53,920 bases of DNA from Anaerolineae bacterium (GCA_019912965.1 JAIOHM010000133.1:1-53920); one strand, 5' to 3'. Numbered from the stretch's first letter, positions 15,401 through 24,784 are shown. The notes: generated by a model not told the origin, from the sequence alone. Program-made: numbers and translations.

Positions 15401-18400
15401 AGGCGTATTGGGTCAGATTGCCGCGTGGATCTTGCAGCTTGACCACCCGTCCAGCTTTATCGTAAGTCACAATGACAATGATGTTCTGGCTGTCGGGGAT
15501 ATTCTCGCCATTCACGGTCTGGGTATGCACAATGGCATTGCCTGCGCCATCTTCCCAACGGGGCGGATTATTCGACGCATCCCAGACCCAATTGATGGGT
15601 TGGCTGCTGCCCTGCGCTGCATAATTCTGCACGACCCGTGTGCGGCGTCCGAGGTCATCGTAGCGATAGATGGTGGAGACATCGGTCGCTAGGCCATTGA
15701 CCTCCACTTCTTTCTGGATCAAGGTGCGGATTTGTCCGTTGCGGTAGTGGAACCAGTCGGTGCGGTTGTCGAGGGGGTCGTACTGGCGGACGCGGCGTCC
15801 ACTCAGATCGTAAAGGAAGCGCGTAATGAGATTTTGGTCATTATCGGTTCCGTGAGTGGTAGGTGCAAAACTCCACCACCCGCCAGTAGCTTTTGCATCT
15901 GGTGATGTGCCATTGTCAACCCAATTCTGGATGGTTCGCAAGACCCAACCGAGTTTGTTGTAACACGTATAACTGGTGGTCGCCAACCCTGTCCCTGCCG
16001 CTTGGGTGACGGTCAGGCGGCGACCCATCCGATCATAAGTGAAGCTGGTTTGGGTGCTGCGCGGGTCAGTGGTGGCTGTGACCTGTCCTGCCCGGTTGTA
16101 GGCAGTGGTTGAGATCAAATCGCGGTCGGGTTGACCGCTGCTGTATACCCCATCCACATAATTAACAATCGTTTTGAGGCGACGGTTGAGCAAATCATAG
16201 GTGTATTGGGTTTCCATGCCACCACTGTCGCGGCTGCTCAACACCCGCCCCGCCCGGTCATAAACTGTCGTGGTGATGCGGTTTTGGTCTTTGTCGCCCC
16301 CAAAACTGATGGCGTTGCCTGCCCCATCTTCCCATTGATTGACATCCCAGATCCAATCTTTGGGATCGGTTGATCCTTGAACAAGATAGTTGGAGATGGT
16401 TTTGACGCGGCGGTTGAGGCGATCATACACAAAACGGGTGATGTTGCCGCGTGTATCGGTGGTTTGTAACACCCGTCCCTGTGCATCATAGGTCGTGTCA
16501 GTGATGATGTCCTTGTCGGAGTCGGTTACCGGGGTATAGGCACTCAAATCGGGGTCGGTCGTAAAATTGTAGCTGTGATTGCTGGCATTCTGGATGACGC
16601 GCACCTGCCGTCCGACATCATCGTAGCCATACAATGTCCAGCGCCATTCGAGGTCGGTTCCACCTGTGTTGGTTCGCAGCACGGATTTCACCCGCTGCAC
16701 CCGTCCATCACTGTCAAAGTAGGTTTGGGTAATGATGTCTTCAGCCGGGTCGTTGAGATCGCCTTTGTAGGTATCACTGTCCGGGGCTGTTCCTGATCCG
16801 GGATAGGTGCAGTTGGCTATTGTCTTGACCTGCCGTCCTAATCCATCGTAGACCAGCCAATTGCGGATGCCCATCGTATCGCGGGTGTACTGCACCCGTC
16901 CATTGGCATCATAGACCGTATCTGAAATCAGGTTTTGGTCGTTATTTGACCCAAAATTGAGCTGGTTGCCTGCTCCATCCTGCCACTGGAAAGCACTGCT
17001 GTTCCAGATCCAATTCTTGGGATCGGTTGTCCCTTGCGGTGCGTAGTTGACAATCGTGCGCCACTGCCGTCCCAGATTGTCGTACAGATAGCGGGTTTCC
17101 AGCCATTCGTAATGCGGTGTGGTTTCTATCAGTTTGTCAATCAGGCGGCGGGTGATCGTCACCCGTCCCATCTCGTCATAAACCGTCTGCTCAATCCCAT
17201 CCAGATCAGGGTTGTCCTCTGGTGTGTATCCAGTCAGGGCGAAGGTGGTGGGATTAATGACGCTCAAGACACGCGGATCGTTGGCCGCACTGTAACCCCC
17301 ATCGCCGGGATTGAGATCAATCCGAGCCGCAGTTTTGGCACTCCGAACGGTTTGCACTGGGCGGTTGAGGGCATCATAGGCGGTGAAGTGGCGATTGCCC
17401 AAGGTGTCGCGGGTCATCACCCCATTGCCAGCGGCATCGTATTGCTGCTCCATCACGACATTTTGGTCATTGTTTGTGCCATGACTGACAGCATTCCCCG
17501 AACTGTATTCCCATTGGTTGTTGTTCCATGCCCAATTCTGCGGATCGCTGCTGCCTTGTGCCACATAGTTGACGATTGTCCGTATCACCCGTCCGGCATC
17601 GTCATACACAAAGCGGGTCAGATTGCCGAGGGTGTCGCGCTGGCTCTCGACCAGTCCCCATGCGTTGTAGATGGTATCGGTGATGATGTTCTGGTCATTA
17701 TTGACACCATCCGAAATATCCACACCGCTGGCTTGTTTCCATTGGCTGCCACCCCAATACCACAACCCCGGTGCTTCCGGTGAGCCACCCTGTGGAATGT
17801 AGTTGGTGATAGTGCGAACCACACGGTTCAAGGCATCATGGAAGGTCAGACTGGTTTGGGAAAATGATGCCCCTGCATTGACGGTCGTTTTGATGCGCCG
17901 TCCCATCGCATCGTATTCGTGGGTTGTCACCCGGTTTTTGTCAGGATAAGCCGGATTGTACAGAGCGACGGCTTGGGCGGCGGTCGTTGGGTCAGCACTT
18001 CCCCCGGCATCATAGTTGCAGATGGTGGCAACTACATTCCCGGCAGCATCATAGACGGTATAGCTGATCTCACAGTTGCCAAAGTTGCTGCTTTGCTGGG
18101 TCTTGGTGACCCGTCCCGCGCTATCGTAGGTGTAGGTCGTGGTGATATCGTTGGGATTTACAGTGCTGAAATCCTTTTGCACAACCGTATGCAGTAGCCC
18201 ATTACCAATACCAGAATTATGATAAGTACGTGTGGTCTGTTGAGATGGGTTGTTGGTGACGAGGTTGATTGTTTTTTCGGTCAGCACCCGTCCCTTCGAA
18301 TCATAGGTGAATTCCTGTTTTCGGAGAATTGGGGCTGTATCGCTATCTGTCTCACGGACAACGATCGTGTCTGGCAGTCGAAATTGAGTTGTTCCATTGT

Positions 18401-21296
18401 AGCTGTAGGCTGTGCGGCGTCCCTCGGGATCCACACTATGTTTGAGTGTGTCATCCGTGTTGTATTCGAACTGGGTTGGGTTATTCGGATACAAGCTGTT
18501 CGTGACTGCGCTCAATCGTCTCCCATTTTCTTCCCATTCTAAAGCTGTTGAATTGCCATTGGCGTCAAACAATTTTTTGGGACGATAGCCAAAATCTAGA
18601 AGGCGTCTCGCATATTGTCCGTTTGCGCCGGGTAGTTCTGTGCCTTCATAGATAGCTCCCAAAAAGTGATGTTGGGTGGTTTTACCATCAATGGTTTCAC
18701 TTGTAAGGTGCTCACTCCCTGCCCGGAAAGCAATATCAATTTGTACCGATGGGTCGGCAGTTCCCACAAAACCCAACTTTTGTGTCATGTCAGTAACACT
18801 ACCACTCGATACGATATAGTTCAGTTCTTTGAGCGTAATAGTAACTGTTGAAGTGCCATCTCCGGTGGTGTTTACCAGTGGAGACTGATATTTTGTCAGA
18901 TAATTGAGTTGGTTAGTATCTGTTTGGCCGGATTGTTGACCATAATAATCATATGTCCACTCTTGCCCCCGTACATCTCTTACCTTTTTCAACACGATAT
19001 CTGTTCCATTGACAATGGAACCGCCACCGCCAACTATTTTGTTGGCAGCATACGTAAATTCGACGTAGCACCCCGTGTGATCAGTTACTCGAGTTAGGCG
19101 ATCCGAACTATATGTGAAGATTAACTTTCGTCGAAGTGGTGGATTTCCTCCATCCAGATTGTAGCCCTCATCCACTACCTCAGAAACCAACATTGAGGTT
19201 CCAGTAGGATACACATACTCCCAATATTCCCCATTAGGCCATTGGCGACGGCGTAAGCGTCGATTTGCATCGAAGAGAAAAAGGGATTTATCTGCTGTTG
19301 TTAGCACATACCGCGCAGGCGTAGTTGGATTAGAAGGTGAATAATCTATTGACGAGTTGACAGCAATTTGTGAAGCGGATCCCGCATCGCCATCATAACG
19401 ATTTACGCCAGTCACCTTTGTAAAATGTGTATCTCCGGCATTCCCAAATCCAATAACAATGGTATTAGGGGTGACACTTGTGTTTTCAGTCAGTGTGATA
19501 CGATGGTTATGCGTCCACCCCATTCCCATAAACTGGAAATTGGGATCACTGTGTTTGCTGAGACGATATGCGCGAGTAAAAGTCAGCATTCCGGCTGGGG
19601 TATTTATTGTTAGATCAGTAACCTCTTCATACTTGTCCCCGGTTCGCAAACTTGCTGGGGCAGTCGTTGTTTCACACCCATCACTCGTATAATTCACAGG
19701 ACAGGAACATGGCCCATTGTGGTTGCAAGGAAGCCGAACTTCGATAACTGGATCAATAGCCCCATTAATAACAACCCCTGACGGAAATATTGAGCCTAAG
19801 TTTCCTATTTTATTTTGAAATGCTTGACCATAATCTGTCGAATACGATAATACATTATTTCCAAAAACGGTGAGTGTTTCTGCGTAGAATTTCAACCCAT
19901 TGTAGGTGTTGGTGTTTATATCCGTCCAAACATTACCCTGATTAGCACTGGAGAGTAGTTTATACTGGGCAGAAAGCGTGCGACCTACTATAGCTATTTG
20001 TTTAGGATTTGCACAATCAACACATACGCCATACGGGTGAAATGGTTGATAATCACCTGCAGGCGTAATATCATCCCAAGTCGGAGTACCAGCGTAATTA
20101 TCAATGCGATAGAATTTCGGTGCGGGGAGTGTTGGAACATGTAACTGCACATTGTCTATTGTGATTGTCCAATCTATAGAACCAGAAGTGAGATGTTCAT
20201 ATTCGAGATCAACCATAATTGCTTGCGAGTTAGTTCCGGGAACAAAGGAATAATTAGCAATCTGCCAAGTGTTATTAAAACCTGAATGTTGGTTAAGGTA
20301 ATAAATATCTCCATTGGGGGAATGTCCCGGTGTATCTGCACATGTTTCGTCACTTCTCACCTCATATCCAGTACTTATTCTTGTACTAGCTCCCGGTGTT
20401 CCTGTCCAAGAAAATTTCCAGTCCCAAGAGACACTCGCACCGCGCGGAATAGGAGCATTTACACTTAAGCAGACCCGAAGATATTGGAAGTCTGAATAAT
20501 TGGTACTTGTTCCACTTATTGTTACTCCATTTCCAATCTTCCCGCCCCCTAATGAATGATTCTGAGTGGCGTAAATAGTGTAGTTATTGTATCCACCTTC
20601 ATCAAATGTAACTGTAACATCGCTTGTCAAAAGGGTTGGTGTGCGAATATATGCGGCTCCACCCTCATCAGCCACAACGATCGGAAATGGTTTGGTTGAA
20701 TAAGGTGAGTTTGCAACCTTTGCAAAGGAACCAGTCGAAGTTGTTGCAAGATACAAATAATAATTTCCGGTGCTATCAGGTGCACTGACTAATTGATTTA
20801 AACCATCTATCTCTAGACCTATTGGATCACCAATACTAGCTCCATCTGTAGTAGCAACACCTACACGAGTTGGTGCACTCCAATTAATTCCATCAGTCGT
20901 CCTAGATACTAGTGTTCCGGTATTATCTTTCCAAGCTGCAATACCAAAACCGGGATATGTTTTACTCATCGCTATACGTGCTGACACAAGATCAGCAGTT
21001 GGAGTACCAGTTTGTAGCGTCGCAAGAGCCGTCCACGAAACAGTGCTTGCACGAATATCTGAGGTATAGTAGATTTTTACACCATCTGTGACACCTTGTG
21101 TAACTACATACATACCCAACGACCCAGAACTGTATCCTGACTTAATATATTCAGAATGCCAATTAAAAGTAATATCTTTAATAACCAAACCGCTCGAAAT
21201 GTTAACACTTTGCCAAGTTGGGGATGAGGCTAGAAAGTTAAATGTGCGAGCAATTTCGAATCCTGCTCCACCCCATACAACCTTGAAATCAGACAT
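12408..21296 (-). CDS. Giant RHS-repeat protein with C-terminal HExxH domain, putative polymorphic toxin
   Basis: 2,962 residues from MSDFKVVWGG (GGAG ribosome site; the GTG 13 codons upstream has none). Order: sialidase/BNR-like region at about 1-500 (repeated TSDIRASTVSWTAL-type blocks), a short Cys-rich linker (CNHNGPCSCPVNYTSDGC), a DUF6531-like entry domain, then a very long array of YD/RHS repeats, with a beta-rich insertion before the last repeats. The RHS core ends YLRARYYNPATSVFTSLDPFEG with the DPLGL signature that marks the cleavage/variable boundary. The roughly 300-residue tail has hydrophobic helices and a zinc-protease-like HEITH at 2848-2852 with a possible third ligand in NPVELHA (E2901). 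No signal peptide is visible, so export route is unknown or the N-terminus is incomplete. Confidence 0.9.
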   Translation of the reverse strand: MSDFKVVWGGAGFEIARTFNFLASSPTWQSVNISSGLVIKDITFNWHSEYIKSGYSSGSLGMYVVTQGVTDGVKIYYTSDIRASTVSWTALATLQTGTPTADLVSARIAMSKTYPGFGIAAWKDNTGTLVSRTTDGINWSAPTRVGVATTDGASIGDPIGLEIDGLNQLVSAPDSTGNYYLYLATTSTGSFAKVANSPYSTKPFPIVVADEGGAAYIRTPTLLTSDVTVTFDEGGYNNYTIYATQNHSLGGGKIGNGVTISGTSTNYSDFQYLRVCLSVNAPIPRGASVSWDWKFSWTGTPGASTRISTGYEVRSDETCADTPGHSPNGDIYYLNQHSGFNNTWQIANYSFVPGTNSQAIMVDLEYEHLTSGSIDWTITIDNVQLHVPTLPAPKFYRIDNYAGTPTWDDITPAGDYQPFHPYGVCVDCANPKQIAIVGRTLSAQYKLLSSANQGNVWTDINTNTYNGLKFYAETLTVFGNNVLSYSTDYGQAFQNKIGNLGSIFPSGVVINGAIDPVIEVRLPCNHNGPCSCPVNYTSDGCETTTAPASLRTGDKYEEVTDLTINTPAGMLTFTRAYRLSKHSDPNFQFMGMGWTHNHRITLTENTSVTPNTIVIGFGNAGDTHFTKVTGVNRYDGDAGSASQIAVNSSIDYSPSNPTTPARYVLTTADKSLFLFDANRRLRRRQWPNGEYWEYVYPTGTSMLVSEVVDEGYNLDGGNPPLRRKLIFTYSSDRLTRVTDHTGCYVEFTYAANKIVGGGGSIVNGTDIVLKKVRDVRGQEWTYDYYGQQSGQTDTNQLNYLTKYQSPLVNTTGDGTSTVTITLKELNYIVSSGSVTDMTQKLGFVGTADPSVQIDIAFRAGSEHLTSETIDGKTTQHHFLGAIYEGTELPGANGQYARRLLDFGYRPKKLFDANGNSTALEWEENGRRLSAVTNSLYPNNPTQFEYNTDDTLKHSVDPEGRRTAYSYNGTTQFRLPDTIVVRETDSDTAPILRKQEFTYDSKGRVLTEKTINLVTNNPSQQTTRTYHNSGIGNGLLHTVVQKDFSTVNPNDITTTYTYDSAGRVTKTQQSSNFGNCEISYTVYDAAGNVVATICNYDAGGSADPTTAAQAVALYNPAYPDKNRVTTHEYDAMGRRIKTTVNAGASFSQTSLTFHDALNRVVRTITNYIPQGGSPEAPGLWYWGGSQWKQASGVDISDGVNNDQNIITDTIYNAWGLVESQRDTLGNLTRFVYDDAGRVIRTIVNYVAQGSSDPQNWAWNNNQWEYSSGNAVSHGTNNDQNVVMEQQYDAAGNGVMTRDTLGNRHFTAYDALNRPVQTVRSAKTAARIDLNPGDGGYSAANDPRVLSVINPTTFALTGYTPEDNPDLDGIEQTVYDEMGRVTITRRLIDKLIETTPHYEWLETRYLYDNLGRQWRTIVNYAPQGTTDPKNWIWNSSAFQWQDGAGNQLNFGSNNDQNLISDTVYDANGRVQYTRDTMGIRNWLVYDGLGRQVKTIANCTYPGSGTAPDSDTYKGDLNDPAEDIITQTYFDSDGRVQRVKSVLRTNTGGTDLEWRWTLYGYDDVGRQVRVIQNASNHSYNFTTDPDLSAYTPVTDSDKDIITDTTYDAQGRVLQTTDTRGNITRFVYDRLNRRVKTISNYLVQGSTDPKDWIWDVNQWEDGAGNAISFGGDKDQNRITTTVYDRAGRVLSSRDSGGMETQYTYDLLNRRLKTIVNYVDGVYSSGQPDRDLISTTAYNRAGQVTATTDPRSTQTSFTYDRMGRRLTVTQAAGTGLATTSYTCYNKLGWVLRTIQNWVDNGTSPDAKATGGWWSFAPTTHGTDNDQNLITRFLYDLSGRRVRQYDPLDNRTDWFHYRNGQIRTLIQKEVEVNGLATDVSTIYRYDDLGRRTRVVQNYAAQGSSQPINWVWDASNNPPRWEDGAGNAIVHTQTVNGENIPDSQNIIVIVTYDKAGRVVKLQDPRGNLTQYAYDLLDRRTSLKNQMDIEWLTAYTDLANGKTTTTMTYPGITGAANYQVERTLDRLGRPSTLKYLGDTGSTPSLRYSYYGLQGTLSTLLEYSTPALNASDQVRKTQYGYDQIRQPVSIAFYGDETDTTGESVGYEYDAGGLRTKLKMPDNLNITYVYNAKGELTSLTDWDSQQTTMGYDKVGRHINTVRPGSLRSDYAHDAAGRLKQLKHSQSTNTLGYFDYTVDRRGNRTLATECIPHQGTGTSTNTIAATDKGILASPPGTWTVVGGYLRTDIETTGASLKMLFFGQSATLKLGKGNDAGKCDIYLNGTLVQTFDGYPAGTDASISLTPSPAGEGPHLVEIRPLGQKTAASSDYFVRFKEVSFTARTHTLHTIEYTYDGISRLKEARYNPGVNTTAIDADLLRRYRCLFDLGGNRTQEIATVGVTTTTTDYEYTAANQIYRRRLNAGAWTNFSYDNNGNLTSDGTNTYSWDRANHLLSVGSTSYKYDGYGNRFEQNVSGTITKYLLDLQPGLPVVVTETVGANVNRLVHALRGLHAQKDPSNNWEWMVQDGLGSVRGVVDNTIGVLESRNYDPYGNGFNPTGTSQTDYGFTGEPTDSNGLLYLRARYYNPATSVFTSLDPFEGMASRPMSLNGYSWVEGNVPNRTDPLGLCPSDPWWNDFPGQRCIWLANELHQLYGIPLEVLMQKDILELEGIYALGNLNNTFNESEWSSWVRGHPVEALIAGVAAPLVLAGVVAVAGSGIVIAAGTWAAGYLAYNYGPLQGIGWDFVGSIAGWKNVRWAIDTARCTGNPVHLGGAVINAMLGINLFQAVGRGIVNHVKDIGVRGNLAALQQSANQMVEQTGRVFESGVRLVENPQLIGQGFRNLGSNIIELRSLNIGTVTHEITHFFQEFAPLRGGSLGQAETSVVRILQQTSAASSSTGWGTLLPTYWLNPVELHAAAAGGNIFLPAFAGAGTQGISVSGNGREINIPGVFEAVEILGEVALYGETDWQFVTQQ

Positions 21297-21607
21297 CAAA
21301 TTGCTCCATATCTTTACGTTTTGGGCTATACACACTTTTTAGGTGCAGGATCCCAACACTATAGAATTTCTCGCTTAAATTTCGACAGATCTCAAAAAAC
21401 GACCAAGAGAAAATTTATAATTGTTGAAAGGAGAATAATACAGCTCTGTCACTAAAACAACTCGCTCTAACAGTTTTGTAACTGTAGCGGAGGGTGTTCG
21501 TAGGTTTTGAGCAGGCTTCTATACCTCCAATGAGGTAAATCACGGTATTTGGGGGAGTTTAGAATAGTGAGGATGGGTCGTTGACAATTCTCTCTCAACT
21601 AGACTGT
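21297..21607. other. Intergenic stretch upstream of the first RHS gene
   Basis: AT-rich at the RHS side. Two small hairpins are seen: ACAGTT/AACTGT near 21470-21485 and TACCTC-CAAT-GAGGTA near 21522-21537. No open frame with family character. It should contain the RHS promoter and probably marks one border of the plasmid-like module that begins at 21608. Confidence 0.4.
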
Positions 21608-22582
21608 TCATTTGGTTTTAAGCCGGAGCTGCAAGTCGTGGTCAAGAAACAGGGATAGCACAAGATTCAGTTGTATCCAGTAGAATTCCTCGAGGGCTTC
21701 TCCCACTTTGGAGGCAATGAATTCAATTTCATGCTCTCCCAATTTCTGGATAACTGTTGCTAAATCGGGTCGTCGTTTTAGGAGATCACTCCGGGTCAGC
21801 CACAGGATGGGGATGTCTTCATCGATTGGTTCTGGTTTTGGTTTCGGGACAGCGGCTTGCTGCTCTGTTTGGGGCTTGCCCCGAAACGTGCTAATGGCGA
21901 CTGCCATCTGGATTTCACTCTCAGTCAATCCGGCTCGTTTAGCATCAAATTGTGCAAGGCTTACTGAGATCGTTTCCGAGAGGGCTGCCGCTGGCGATTG
22001 GGAAAGGATTGCCGCCTGTTCTTCAGCTACTCGCACCAGTTCCAGATAGGCTGCGTACTTGGATAGGGGTGGTGCAGTAGCAGGTAATGCCTCCTCGTCA
22101 GATTCATCCTCCGTAGCTTCATCAACTGGTTCTTCAATCGGAATAACTACTGGGCTGGCAAAGATTGTTTCGAGGGTTGTGTTAGCCGTTTTGGGTTCAG
22201 CTGGTGCTACGCGTTCTTCCACTGGAATAACACCTTGAACAATCCCCTCCTCAACAGGTGCTTCATTCGGTTTCTCTTCATCCTGAGTGAGTGAATCCAG
22301 TAAGCTCAGACCGGGCATCAGAACGGTATACCGCTGCGCTTCGTGTATCAGGTCTTGTTCAATCTCTTCAGGGGTGCGGACATCTTCAGAAATCAGTTCA
22401 AGTGTTGGACGAGGCGCATTCGCCAGATAGGGGCGGACACGCTGACCAAAGACAAACGTCTGGTTGAGGGAAAACATCGCTAACTGCTCTAATCCCGTTC
22501 GTTGGCGTTGGCTGCGGGAACGGGTATCCACCAATTTCCCGGTGAACATGTCCTGCTGGAGTGGGATTTCGGGGTTAGTCAT
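21608..22582 (-). CDS. Acidic, Pro/Glu-rich protein of unknown function in mobile module
   Basis: 324 residues. Begins MTNPEIPLQQDMFTGKLVDT, then a region with YTVLMPGLSLLDSL, a long low-complexity acidic middle (many E, P, T and V, about residues 100-190), and a helical C-terminus (RSDLLKRRPDLATVIQKL, then EALEEFYWIQLNLVLSLF). No catalytic motif or membrane helix. The first ATG overlaps the stop of the upstream DUF2958 gene by four bases, so the two are translationally coupled. Function unknown; the coupling suggests a joint role in maintenance or transfer of the element. Confidence 0.75.
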   Translation of the reverse strand: MTNPEIPLQQDMFTGKLVDTRSRSQRQRTGLEQLAMFSLNQTFVFGQRVRPYLANAPRPTLELISEDVRTPEEIEQDLIHEAQRYTVLMPGLSLLDSLTQDEEKPNEAPVEEGIVQGVIPVEERVAPAEPKTANTTLETIFASPVVIPIEEPVDEATEDESDEEALPATAPPLSKYAAYLELVRVAEEQAAILSQSPAAALSETISVSLAQFDAKRAGLTESEIQMAVAISTFRGKPQTEQQAAVPKPKPEPIDEDIPILWLTRSDLLKRRPDLATVIQKLGEHEIEFIASKVGEALEEFYWIQLNLVLSLFLDHDLQLRLKTK

Positions 22583-23397
22583 GTCCCTTGATGCAATGCT
22601 TGGAGTTCGCGCAGCGTTTTGGGGGTGTAGTACAGATCACGCTCAACAGGCAGTCCTAATCCTCCTCGGATGCTGTCCAGTTCGCTCAAGGAGAAGTAAC
22701 CCAACTCAACTTCAAATCCAGCCACCAAGCCGAAGAACAAATCATCCCCATCAAACTCAGTGGCATACCATGTCCAGTTGGCATCGGGCGTGAAGAACTT
22801 AACCGGAGCAATCGCGCTTAGTCCACTCTGCTCCCCGCTGTATAACGCGGGCAAAGCCGCACGGCTCATCCCATCCAGCAAGTCCATCGCATGATCGGGA
22901 AAGCGCACGATATTGATAATCTGGTTTTTGTCGTAGACAATTTGGTAGCCGTTCATGGTGTGGGGATTAGCGATCACCAGCGTGTCATGTCCCCGTCTCC
23001 CAACCAGATAGCCATATTCTTTTTTAAAGGCTTGGGCATCCTGAAAGGCAGCATCCCGGCTCTGGTTTCGCAAGAGTTCCAATGCACCAAAGATATGGAC
23101 AATCCCACCAGTGGTGGTGCTGTCGGAGAGTTCGCGTTGCAGACCGGACGGAAACGTGATGAGGGGGTACTTCTTGCCTTTGAGCCATTCCTGTTGGTAG
23201 CGCCGTGCCAGCAGATCCCCATACAGGTTGAGCAACCCCGGAATAGGCGTTGTATCAAAAGCGGTTGGCTGGTGTTTCTCATGCCAGGACATCGGTGTGG
23301 AATCACCATACCATATCCACCAGCCCCCATTCAATAACAGGCTGTAGAACAACCTGAAACCCTGTAACAGCGGTAAGGCGTGTATTCCACTTGTCAT
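22579..23397 (-). CDS. DUF2958-domain protein
   Basis: 272 residues. The C-terminal 70 residues match the DUF2958 pattern: KFFTPDANWTWYATEFDGDD, then FFGLVAGFEVELGYFSLSEL and LPVERDLYYTPKTLREL. This family is common on plasmids and integrative elements and its role is not known. The N-terminal 200 residues contain FRLFYSLLLNGGWWIWYGD and VVGRRGHDTL-like stretches of no recognised family. The start has no clear ribosome site; a leaderless transcript is possible because the gene is divergent from the primase gene only 90 bp away. Confidence 0.8.
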   Translation of the reverse strand: MTSGIHALPLLQGFRLFYSLLLNGGWWIWYGDSTPMSWHEKHQPTAFDTTPIPGLLNLYGDLLARRYQQEWLKGKKYPLITFPSGLQRELSDSTTTGGIVHIFGALELLRNQSRDAAFQDAQAFKKEYGYLVGRRGHDTLVIANPHTMNGYQIVYDKNQIINIVRFPDHAMDLLDGMSRAALPALYSGEQSGLSAIAPVKFFTPDANWTWYATEFDGDDLFFGLVAGFEVELGYFSLSELDSIRGGLGLPVERDLYYTPKTLRELQALHQGT

Positions 23398-23486
23398 GTG
23401 GATACGTCCGAAATTGGCGGGTTTTAAGGCGTTTCAACGAACATTTCTATGGTGGGTGTGTCGGGCGGCAGTGCTACACTGAAGGG

Positions 23487-24500
23487 ATGAGGCACCCCGA
23501 AGTGAGCCGCTTTTTGGAAGCCAATCCAGAACTGCTGTCGCGGTTTGCACAGGCGTATCTTGCCAGGTGGGATACCTACCCCTACCAGCTTCCAGATGGC
23601 GCTTACACGCGCGCTCAGAGCATTCGATTTGACGGCGCAAAAGTATATCCCCCGCTCACAATGGCGCATGTCGTGCATCATCTGCGCGGCGAACAGACAC
23701 TTGGGGCTTACATTTTGGATGCCAACAACATAACCACCCGGATTGTGTTGGACGATGATAGTGAACAAGGACTAGATCGCCTGCGCGAACTCGCCCAGGA
23801 TTTTCACCGTCAGGGTATCCCCTCCTACCTGGAGCGATCCAGCCGAGGCGGGCATTTGTGGATCCATACTCCCCCGCTTTCGGGGATGGAGGCTCGACGG
23901 ATTGGCATCCACCTGTTGAGCGCACATCACCTCACCACGAAAGATATTGAACTCTACCCCAAGCAAAACAGCCTTCAGCCGGGTCAGGTTGGTTCATTAG
24001 TCAGACTGCCCTTTGGGAAGCACCTGAAAACAGGTCGCATCTATGGGTTCATTGACCTGGATGGTCACGACCTCGCCGAGCGCAGACGCGATCAGTTGGC
24101 AATTGTCTCCGCTCCGAAGCGGGTATCTCAAGGCGTTATTGACCAGCTTTTGGCAGCCGCCCCAGCGGTGAAACAGACCTTTCACCTTGATCCAAAAGAG
24201 GTGAAGCGTTACGCTGGAGATGTGCCGCCCGATGTGAAGATCAAGCGGGCAATCTCTCCGTATGACTTTATTTCCCAATATGTGGATCTTGACCCTACCG
24301 GAAAAGGATTATGCCCCTTCCATGATGATCACCGCTACAGCCTGAAGGTATACGAGGATGGCTGGCACTGCTTTGCTGGGTGTGAAGGAAATACGATTAT
24401 TGACTTTTACATCCAGTGGAAAGGGTATTCAAGCCTGAAACTTGCCTCGGACGACTGGAAAACCGTCCTCCTGGAAATGCTCAAACTGCTTGGACTGTAG
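23487..24500 (+). CDS. Archaeo-eukaryotic primase (TOTE/RepB-like) fused to CHC2-type zinc finger
   Basis: 337 residues. The AEP core is suggested by VLDDD at residues 87-91 (metal-binding acidic motif), SRGGHLW at 119-125 (the sxH-type nucleotide motif) and ELYPKQ at 155-160, in the order seen in TOTE-type primases. A DnaG-like zinc finger follows: CPFHDD with C276 and H279, then C295 and C299 in HCFAGC. Together they should make primers for the element's replication. The start at 23487 is the first ATG after the divergent promoter; GAAGGG is too close to be a standard ribosome site, so leaderless initiation is possible. Intact and the best evidence that the region carries its own replication gene. 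Confidence 0.8.
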   Translation: MRHPEVSRFLEANPELLSRFAQAYLARWDTYPYQLPDGAYTRAQSIRFDGAKVYPPLTMAHVVHHLRGEQTLGAYILDANNITTRIVLDDDSEQGLDRLRELAQDFHRQGIPSYLERSSRGGHLWIHTPPLSGMEARRIGIHLLSAHHLTTKDIELYPKQNSLQPGQVGSLVRLPFGKHLKTGRIYGFIDLDGHDLAERRRDQLAIVSAPKRVSQGVIDQLLAAAPAVKQTFHLDPKEVKRYAGDVPPDVKIKRAISPYDFISQYVDLDPTGKGLCPFHDDHRYSLKVYEDGWHCFAGCEGNTIIDFYIQWKGYSSLKLASDDWKTVLLEMLKLLGL

Positions 24501-24538
24501 CCTTTATTTCTCCTCGACTGTTGTAAGTATGTCCCCAT

Positions 24539-24784
24539 ATGCCCCAATCTGCCCTATTGACATTGTTGGAGCTGCCTGTCATACATAACGGTATGCGCCA
24601 TTTCCTGTCCGCCAGAGAATTTTCCCGCCTCATCGAACGCGATAAAAAAACCGTCATTCGCTGGGTGCAACAGGGCTATATTCCCAATGCCAAACGGGTT
24701 GGGCATGTCTATCAAATCCCCCTCACCGAGATTGAAATCTTTAAAAATTCAGCGGCCTATCCACCTCAAAAATGGCAAAAGTAA
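24539..24784 (+). CDS. Small helix-turn-helix protein (MerR/excisionase-like)
   Basis: 81 residues. The core MRHFLSAREFSRLIERDKKT followed by VIRWVQQGYIPNAKRVG and YQIPLTEIEIF is the DNA-binding HTH_17 layout (helix, RWVxxGxIP wing). Its stop overlaps the ParA start by 13 bases, so it is the first gene of a par operon and may be an autorepressor or an excisionase-like factor. A -10-like TAAGTAT at 24524-24530 lies eight bases before the ATG, suggesting a very short or absent leader. Confidence 0.8.
   Translation: MPQSALLTLLELPVIHNGMRHFLSAREFSRLIERDKKTVIRWVQQGYIPNAKRVGHVYQIPLTEIEIFKNSAAYPPQKWQK

Noticed and set aside
17034..17783. 249-codon frame and other long plus-strand frames opposite the RHS genes
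   Set aside because: Shadows caused by the regular codon pattern of YD repeats; hydrophobic but without family pattern or start signals.
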